A DNA stretch of 64,000 nt from Takakia lepidozioides (Eukaryota; Streptophyta; Takakiopsida; Takakiales; Takakiaceae). The translations under genes were made by a program, and so were the position numbers. Positions 56,099 to 64,000 of the stretch are shown one piece after another (positions within the stretch are counted from its first letter, which is position 1; each line of letters begins with the position of its first letter). The stretch lies in contig CM060731.1 of assembly GCA_030704615.1 (NCBI GenBank), positions 90,874,756 through 90,938,755 of the forward strand. Direction: 5' to 3'. Below the pieces are notes generated by a model. That model worked only from the letters and a program-made list of their open reading frames with translations. It did not search any database and was not told the DNA's origin.

Positions 56099-58577
56099 AT
56101 CTGAGATATTCAAGAATTATGTCAACGATTTTATGCAAGTATTTTTAGATGATTTCAGTGTCTTCGGACAGAAATCCAAACACTTGGCACAATTAAAACT
56201 CTACTTACAAGCCTGCAGAAACAATGGAGTAAGTCTCAACCCGGAGAAATGTATATTCTGTGTGAATTCAGGATTATTGTTGGAACACATTGTGTGCCAA
56301 CAGGGAATTCTGGTGGATCCAAAGAAAGTGGAGGTTATCCAGAAAATACCACCATCAGAAAATCCCAAGAAACTCAAGAGATTTCTGGGTCAGACAAGCT
56401 ATTACAGAAGGTACATAGACAAATATGCTCACAGAGCGGCACCAGTCTACAGACTGCTGAAGCAAGATGCTGAATATCGATGGTCTCCAGCTTGCCATGA
56501 TTCATTTGATTCACTAAAAAGAGTATTCACAACAGCACCAATTCTGATAAATCCAAGATGGGATTTACCATTTCATGTACACAGTGATGCATCAGGCATT
56601 GCTTTGGGAGCAGTTTTGGCTCAAAATGTGACGGGCACAATAGATTCACCAATCTATTATGCAAGCAGATTGTTGACAGCAGCCGAGAAGAACTATAGCA
56701 CCACAGAAAGGGAAGCATTGGCAATGATTTATGCTGTTCAAAAGTTTCGGCATTATTTACTTGGCAATCGCTTTAAGTTTATTGTTGATCATCAGGCTCT
56801 AGTTCATTTAGCAAATCGACCACTAGCTAGTGGCAGAGTTGCTCGATGGTTATTACTTCTTCATGAGTATGATTTTGAAGTTGTTCATAAACCAGGGAGA
56901 TTACATGTTACAGCAGATCATCTGTCAATGATCACTACAGGAGAACCAGCCACGGGGGTAGAGGATCAACTTCTCGACGCATTTTTGTTTGCTGTTCAAC
57001 CAGAAGCACCAGATGAAGAGACAAATCCTATAGATGCTTTGGGAATGTTTCAAGGAGACTATGGCCTTCCAGATGCTCTTAAACTCATGGATGACACTGA
57101 TGAAGAAGAGGACTCATCAGATGAAGATGAACCTCTTGATGAAGGACCTATTATTGAGGAAGAGCCAGATCCAGAAGAAGAAGATGATAAGGAAAACGAA
57201 GAAACAAACAATCAAGAATTGGCCAATATCAGTATTGGAGCTTATACAGTTACCAAAGAAGAGTCAGAAGATATTCAGGATCAAGATCAAGACGATTGGC
57301 AATGGCCAATCAAATACTATCTGAACATAGGGAAATTTCCTTAAGACTATACCAAAGATGACAGGATGAAGCTTTCAATGAAAAGCAAGCCATACACAAT
57401 AATCAAGGGGATTATGTACAAAAGAGGAATTGACTCCATAATGAGAAGATGTGTAAACAAACAGCAAGCCAAAACAGTGATGCAATAACTACACGAAGGA
57501 ATTGCAGGAGGACACTTCAGTTCGGACCTGATAGCAAAGAAGATATTATTAGCGGGTTACTGGTGGCCTACGGTATTTGGAGATACTTATGAACACTATC
57601 AACAGTGTGATGTTTGCCAGAGGATGGGACCGGTAGAATGAACGGGGAAGGGGACTCTGCACCCAATACTGCCAACAGAACCATTTCAGCGCTGGGGGCT
57701 AGACTTCGTGGGACCCATTAAACCTCCAGCAAGGTACACACAAAACCAATACATCCTCACAGCCACTGACTACACTATAGAGGCCAAGGCACTAAGAGAC
57801 AAAACTGCCAGATCGATAGCCAAATTCTTATATGAAAACATCATCACACAATTTGGTTGCCCACTAGAATTCGTCAGTGATCAAGGATCACATTTTATAA
57901 ATGATGCCATAAAATGCTTGACGGAGGAGTTCATGATCGTACATCACAAGAGTACTGCTTACTATCCCCAAGGAAATGGCCAGGCCAAATCTACCAACAA
58001 GATATTATGCACTATCTTAACCAAGATAGTAAATGCCAATCGTACAGATTGGGACACCAAATTGAACACAACACTATGGGCATTCAGGACATCATACAAG
58101 GTGACCACGAAACATACACCATTTCAACTGGTGTATGGAGCAGAGGCACTATTACCCATTGAATGTATGATACCCACACTACGAACCGGAACTCACGATG
58201 GGGTTTAGAGGAATCTCTACGAGTCAGGGAATATGAGTTATTCCATCTGGAAGAAGTTCGGGTAGACGCCGCAGATAACATGGCACGGATTCAAGAACAA
58301 CGAAGAAAAGAATATCCGAAGGGAAAGAGAAATCTTTCCAGGACGGGGACATTGTTTGTGGTTACCAAAAATCAAGAAGATCAAACTGGGCGGAAAATTG
58401 AAAATGCCATGGATGGGACCATTTCAAATCAAAAAGGTACATGACAATGGAACTGTTGATTTGCAGACCTTGGAACAAGAATTCGTGGGACGAATTGATA
58501 TTAACAAGTTAAAAGGCTACCAAGGAATACATGACAAAGCCCTTATACATGACTTATACGCCAACGAGGAAGATTAA
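56099..58577 (+). pseudogene. pol: pol of Ty3/gypsy element C (partial RT, RNase H, integrase)
   Basis: It starts inside RT at the catalytic box (DFMQVFLDDFSVFG), with RT thumb (VNSGLLLEHIVCQQG), connection region and RNase H (HSDASGIALGAVLAQ, STTEREALAMIYAV, VDHQALVHL) in one 403-codon frame (56133-57344). Integrase follows across stops at 57342, 57486 and 57639: H2C2 finger (HEGIAGGHF, CDVCQR), GLDFVGP, VSDQGSHF, then GNGQAKSTNK. In this last motif the catalytic Glu is Lys. A deletion removes residues between ATDYT and EAKAL. The post-core region extends to 58577. The missing gag, PR and RT fingers were replaced by the inverted arm. Confidence 0.92.
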
Positions 58578-58631
58578 ACTGAAGATGCGGAGCGTGAAAC
58601 TGCCAGTGCATACTACATTCATCACGACACG

Positions 58632-60369
58632 GTGAATCGTCATGTACTAAGACAGGTGGCAACACGAATTCAGGGCACCACGACGGCTAGACCACCATTC
58701 ATCTGGAGGACAACATTACCACCCCGTATACCGTATGGTGAACTGTGGCCAGCACAGATGCCCTACAGAACCGTGAACGAATACGAAGCAGCCAACGAGT
58801 CACTGCCTGTGTTAAACTCCGAGAGGTACGTTCCAAATCACCCCACCGACCGTGGTAATCATACACCACTAGCCATCGATCATAACACGGAGGCCGAACG
58901 ACGGCGCAATACAACGGATTGCCAAAAGACGGCGGATGATAAGGGCAAAGCCATTAAACCAAGCTGCAAGTATTGCGCACACGCCGCCCATCTAAAAACA
59001 GACCACGTACCAAAGTGGATGAACACATCCAAGACGGATGAACATAAACTGACCGAAACCGGACAATCATCAACGACCATTAGTTCGATCCAAAACAAAC
59101 CCCGAAGAAAACAACAACGGAAGAAAATTAGGCACAAAAGGGATGAAGTTTTCTGAAAACCGTTACCAGAAGCTAAATGCTTCTTGGTAAGCCTGGGCCC
59201 AGCAATTAAAGCTAACCGCGCTTTAAACCTAGGCAACCAGCAGGACAGGATTACCTCCACGAGAACCTCGAGAGAAGTTAGAGGAGAAGCCTACAGAGGA
59301 GAACCCCTACTTAAACCCAGAAGCGAACTCCTCACCTTCTCTTCCGCAAACTGGAAATTGCTTTATACACAACTTCCAGTGTGCTTCATACTGCTTGTGA
59401 TACAGGAATTGGTGCTCCAATTCCTTACAGCAACCGCAAGACTAAGAGAAATGGCAGGCACTAAGCGGAAGGCACCAAGTTCTTATGCGCAAGTGAATTT
59501 CAAAATCAGCCCGGCGCTGCGGAAGATTGAGCAAGACACAGAGACACAGGAGACGTTGGATAGTCTTGGCCTGCGATACTTCATCACCACGCTGGACTGG
59601 AACCTGAAGCACGACGAGCTGTGCAGGGAGTTCTTGGAGAATTACAACACCAGCACTCGGAGCACCAATGTCCGTGACACACACATCCTGCTGACGGAGA
59701 AGTACTTGGCGGAAGTGTTTCACCTTCCCAGTCTGGACGTACCGGCGCACAGCGGCAAACCTCCAAGGTTTGTACTTGCAGATTTGTTTGAGAATCTCAA
59801 CCAAGCAGATTAGGGCTACACATGCAGTCACAGCAAAAGCCCCGGTTTTAGGAAGATAGCCCCGGTACTTAGCACGTTGCTTTGCCTCAGGCAAAACCAT
59901 AGCTACTGTACCAAGGAGCTAATCGATCAAGTGTTGGTTTGCCTCAATGGGCAAATCATGAATTGGGCAAGCTTCTTATTGAAGAAGTTAACCCAAGAAT
60001 TGACCCGGTTGACAAAGAAGAAGAGGGACGACTGTTACCATGGCCACCCCCTTGTTACTCCAAATGATTCGACATATTGTACACCTAACACCCGAAGAGC
60101 AAGCGACGTTGGGGATTATGCAACGGGTAGATATGATGGAGGAAGAAGGGAGTGAGACGGCAGCAGGTCAAGAAGAAGAAGAGGGTGGACTTGCAAAGAG
60201 AGCCCGGATCAACGAAGCAACCACAAGTGCAGCAGCAGAGGACATCATTGTCGAACGGCTTTTACTCACCCATCCCTTCGCTATCCGAGGTGGAAGCTCC
60301 AAGATAGAAGAGTTGGATATCTCTAAGCACTCAGCCCGCTCAGAACAATCAGTCATGACCTACAGCTAG
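58632..60369 (+). pseudogene. Extra ORF downstream of pol in element C
   Basis: The first frame (58632-59156) has a CX2CX4HX4H knuckle-like motif (CKYCAHAAHLKTDH) and a basic tail. The second (ATG at 59451, to 59813) reads AGTKRKAPSS, KISPALRKIEQDTETQETLD and the block shared with 7700-7900 (REFLENYNTSTRS, YLAEVFHLPSL, ADLFENL). Shifted frames at 59877-60155 and 60040-60369 continue with NSYCTKELIDQ-like sequence and an acidic Glu-rich tail ending RSEQSVMTYS. The same knuckle-then-domain order follows pol in element A. No enzymatic motif. Its last 120 bp are duplicated in inverse at 56098. Confidence 0.6.
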
Positions 60370-60790
60370 TATATCATGGTTGTGCTTCATGTTTGTATTT
60401 CTTCTTACCTTCATGTTAGCAATTTACCTTACTGTGTATACTTAAGCATCAGTTTGCTTCAGTATCTATCAGGTTCCATTCACGCATCCATTCATTCCAC
60501 AGCTTCACTCAAGTCTCTCTACACAGTGTGATTGTATCAAATAAGTATCGGATTAAGACTTATCATATATTAGGCCGAAGCCATGGTGTCCCTATCCTGC
60601 TCTACGGTATATCACTACAGCTTTGCATGTATCAAGCATCTACTGATCATCTCTCCTCCTTCACCGTGCTCTCCATCCTTGCTCCCGTTCCTGCTCTCCG
60701 CCTGATCTCCTCTCGTGAATGATCAAGAAGTGCTCCGTCAGAAGTGAGTCCCGAAAAAGTGTCCCCTCCATGTTGTTGCTCTGCCTAATC
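60249..60790 (+). repeat. Long inverted repeat, right arm
   Basis: Mate of 55575-56098 in opposite orientation. It includes the last codons of the extra ORF and LTR-like non-coding sequence (CTTCACTCAAGTCTCTCTAC). Confidence 0.88.
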
Positions 60791-60904
60791 TATCTGCAAG
60801 CTGTTCTAACCGCCTAACTAATTAACTGTCACCCAAGAAGTAATCACATTCCTTCCACAGATGTCGTTCCCACACAATCGTTCCCTACCAGTGATAACCA
60901 TTCC

Positions 60905-61270
60905 CTATGTACGCTATGACGGGCTGTGCCAAGCTGTGTCAGGCTGTGACTGGCTGTGTCAGACTGTGTCGGCTGTGACTGGCTGTGTACAGCTGTGTCG
61001 GGCTGTGTCGTGTTGTGTCGTGCTGTGACTGGCTGTGCGAAGCTGTGTCGAGCTGTGATAGACTGTGACTAACTGTGACAGACTATGTAAGGCTGTGTCG
61101 GGCTGTGTAAGACTGTGTATGGTTGTGACTAACTGTGACAGACTATGTAAGGTTGTGTCGAGCTGTGTAAGACTGTGTATGGCTGTGACTAAATGTGACA
61201 GACTATGTAAGGCTGTGTCGGGCTGTGTAAGACTATGTATGGCTGTGACTGACTGTGCAACCTTGTGTAT
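60905..61270. repeat. 10-bp tandem repeat with a 60-bp higher order
   Basis: About 36 units of the type GGCTGTGTCG, with an exact 10-bp register (GGCTGTGTAA, GACTGTGTAT, GGCTGTGACT, AACTGTGACA, GACTATGTAA). This six-unit series repeats three times (from about 61060, 61120 and 61180), giving a 60-bp super-unit. It is the complement of the motif at 6680-6795. Confidence 0.92.
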
Positions 61271-61379
61271 CACCCCCTAAGCCTGTGTTGGTTTAAGTCT
61301 ACCATCGTAAGTCTGCGCAAAAATTAAGGGTACCCCACAGAACCCGTAAAACTATCTAAGTCCCAGACAGCCCTCTAAC

Positions 61380-63040
61380 ATTACCCCTCCCCCTCTCAAA
61401 AAGCCGTGTCCTCACAGTTTACTGTTTAGGATCAGCAAACCTTTGTGAACGAACACCCTTCTGTCGGTGAGGATCCTTTGGAGGGCTCTGTGTGCGAGCT
61501 CGAGCCCTGTCACTGGCTGATGGAAGTGTGGTTGTCTGTGAGGGAAAGAGTGTGCACATGGAGACCGGGAGGTGAGGAAGAATCTGCTTGTGCAACAGAG
61601 GGGAAAAAATAGGGCAGCCACTACTGAGGGGGCAGCTCGCTTTTAACATAGAAGGAAGTTGAGAGTTGGTTCTCTGTGAGAGATACCTCAAATGCTTGAA
61701 TCGCAGCATGAGCAGACCAGTTACTGACTCATTTGGATATTTGTCGGAGGTACTTTATGGCTTCAGCAGACCAGGGCTCAGCACTCCAAGAATTCCAAAC
61801 TTTGCTTCAACACTTGATTGCCGTTCTGACTCCTCCCATAGCTCAGTATCCACGAGTTTGTTATGTGCCAGTGCTTACAAAAGCTGGAGATCAGAAATGT
61901 ACGATGAATCTAAGCAATCCCTCGTCTCTCAAGCAAGCACCATCTTGGGACTATCTAGGTCTCACCAACCTTGTTCTCAGCCTTCCTTTTCTGCTTGTAA
62001 TCTGGGTAGTTGCATCTGCCAACCTTATTGCGGATGTCCCATGAAGACTGAGTATCCCGAGTTTACCCTCAGATGGTTCATCTAGAATATATGAAAGGCA
62101 TGGAAATGAAGACAATGATGCGCGTTCGAAGGCTTCTCAATGGTTTCTAACTTTTGTACTCCAACCATCTACAGAAACTCGTTTGGAAGTACACTCCAAA
62201 CCAGAATCTTCCTTTCACCAAGCTGCCTTGTACACCCTTCTTTTGTGAAACCAACATTCGTGGTGATGATGATGCGAAACTAGAGGCTTCCACACCGGGC
62301 TGAAGCACCCTTCTCAACGTGCAATTTGGACGAGGTAGATTATATTAGCCCCCGTGAGAACACATTTAGAGGGAAAAAATGATTCGAAGTGCCCTTCAGC
62401 CAAATAGCGTGCTCACTCCTTCATGAAACCATGACATTTCACCAAGTAGGTCGGCGATATATTTGAAGAGCTGCGTATGTGCCATGTCTGCATAACCACA
62501 AAATGATCTGATATATCATGAGATAATAAAATTGATGGTACTGTAAATGAGAGTAATCACAGGAAGTTAAATGAAAGATTTTTTAGCTTGGTTTGCTAGA
62601 TTACCACGAAGAAAGATATGCCTACGTGGAGGGTGCAGAGTACATATTAAGTAGCAAATAACTACGACTCATGCAACTCCGTGTCATTTCGATCAGCTTC
62701 AGGTCATTGTCTTTGTGAGCTTTGTTTGTAGAATGTGAAGGGGTTTGCAGAGTTAGGATAGTTCACCAGAAGGAAACATATATGGTCTCAATGGAATTCA
62801 ACTACCAATTAGATAATGTCCAAAGAAGACTACTTGGCAATCCATGCATAGACCCACCCTCGCTGGGTAGTTGGCATCGACTTCATATTTAACAATCATT
62901 TATGCGTTCTGTCGCGACGACAAACTTAAAAACTACAAGTGCCCAAGAGAAAATAAATTGTTTCATGCAAACATATTGGTTCTTTGAACTCATACATGTT
63001 CATCAGAGAGGTAAATAGTTTTAAGAAAATAGTAATAATA
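61380..63040. other. Unassigned stretch
   Basis: Plus-strand frames of 139 and 103 codons overlap at 61666-62085, but neither shows a recognisable motif and they compete for the same DNA. The second ends in a hydrophobic segment (LVLSLPFLLVIWVVASANLI). The rest is A/T-rich and without coding signal. Confidence 0.4.
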
Positions 63041-63044
63041 ATAA

Positions 63045-64000
63045 TGAATCTATTAGTCAACGTCGACTTATCTTCGACTATAAACACAAAAAATTAGTTT
63101 GGGTTTAAGTTCATCAGAGAATGGGAAATAAAAAAGAAAAGAAAAATAAAAAAACTATTAGTCGGCGCCGACTTATCCTCAACAATGAACACATAATAAT
63201 AGTTTGGATTTAAAGTCGGCACCTACTTTAACGATGGGAGGGAAAAAAAACAAAAAAAACTATTAGTCGGCACCGACTTATCTTCGACTATGAACACAAA
63301 AAATCAGTTTGGGTTTAAAGTCGGCACCGACTTTAACCAAGGGAGCCAAGAGAAAAAAAAAAAAAAAAAAAAAAAACTAATAGTCGGCGCCGACTTATCC
63401 TCGATTATGAACCCCAAAAATCAGCTTAGGTTTAAAGTCGGCACCGACTCTAACCAAATGAGCCAAAAAAAGAGTTAATAAACTGATAAAAATTATTAGT
63501 TGGCGCCGACTTATCCTCGATTATGAACTGGAAAAATCAGCTTGGGTCTAAAGTCGGCACCAACTTTTAACCAAAGGAGCAAAGAAAAAAGTAAAAAGTA
63601 AAAAACTATTAATCGGCGCCAACTTATCCTCGATTATTGAACACAAAAAACCAACTTGGGTTTAAAGTCGGCACCGACTTTAACGATGGGAACTTTATAC
63701 CCATGAGCATGAGCAAAATATTCATGAGCAAAGATAAAAACAACATTATTTGGATGAAATATAGTATTTGCTCTAGAATCTTGATTTAGTCGGCGCCGAC
63801 TTATAGGTTTTTTTTATTTTTATTTTAAAACAAAACTGATTTTTTGTGTTCAAACTTGAATAAGTCGGCGCCGATTTATAGTTTGTTTGTTTTTTTTTTT
63901 TGATTTTTTTTCCTCTCATCGTTAAAGTCGGTGCCGACTTTAAACCCACACCGATTTTTTGCGTTCATAGTCGAAGACAAGTCGGCGCCGACTTGTAGTT
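63045..64000. repeat. Palindromic satellite C (AGTCGGCGCCGACT dyads), orientation flips at about 63740
   Basis: Units of about 110 bp contain two dyads, AGTCGGCGCCGACT and AAAGTCGGCACCGACTTT, separated by TATCCTCGATTATGAACAC- and AAATCAGTTTGGGTT-type spacers. Starts near 63159, 63208, 63263, 63318, 63380, 63434, 63497, 63550, 63610 and 63663 are 50-62 bp apart. From about 63785 the same units run in reverse complement to the window end. The turn contains CATGAGCATGAGC. A run of about 23 A lies at 63354. Confidence 0.92.

Noticed and set aside
1-64000. tRNA, rRNA or other structural RNA genes
   Set aside because: No cloverleaf, rRNA core or other known RNA signature was recognised by reading. 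A covariance-model scan was not possible here.

Overview
The window is eukaryotic nuclear DNA, most likely from a streptophyte green plant and plausibly a charophyte alga of the Chara type. The evidence is one intact spliced gene with 20 exons and GT-AG introns for a chloroplast ABC1 kinase of the plant ABC1K7/ABC1K8 type, a fragment of a plant-style (cytokinin-receptor-like) hybrid histidine kinase, and a very high load of plant-like Ty3/gypsy, LINE, hAT and Mutator-like elements. The species assignment is inference. LAYOUT. 1-9000: decayed Ty3/gypsy element A (upstream ORF, gag, pol) followed by a CCHC-bearing extra ORF and a second gag remnant. 9429-17650: the intact ABC1K7/8-like gene (771 codons, all exon phases agree). 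18321-19287 (minus): two exons of a hybrid histidine kinase receiver region. 20860-21840 (minus): LINE tail. 22265-25845: a Ty3/gypsy element in two opposed halves, one with gag, protease and a cytosine-methyltransferase-like motif, the other with integrase and the start of a PHD-like finger. 25915-26235: palindromic satellite. 26530-29755 (minus): LINE-1. 29830-33581 and 48598-51040 (minus): the two halves of one LINE (LINE-2), split by an insertion. 33582-48588: that insertion, a 15-kb Mutator-like DNA transposon with inverted CATGAGC-rich ends and a perfect 9-bp target duplication. 51640-53800 (minus): hAT transposase. 54190-55440: second palindromic satellite. 55575-60790: Ty3/gypsy element C lying between long inverted repeats. 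60905-61270: 10-bp tandem repeat. 61380-63040: unassigned. 63045-64000: third palindromic satellite. HOW IT FITS TOGETHER. The most unusual unit is the 15-kb transposon. It holds a SWIM-finger transposase with an RNase-H-like core (minus strand, decayed), a plus-strand gene with a ParB-like N-terminal domain followed by a probable amino-type DNA methyltransferase region (decayed), two divergent, intact paralogous genes of an unrecognised family, and arrays of a 22-bp dyad (GGAAATGCGG and its complement around a variable 2-bp centre). One array has an exact 53-bp period and a five-type higher-order structure, and single dyads sit inside three introns of the ParB/methyltransferase gene. Three further satellites in the window have different sequences but the same design: a short palindrome every 50-63 bp.
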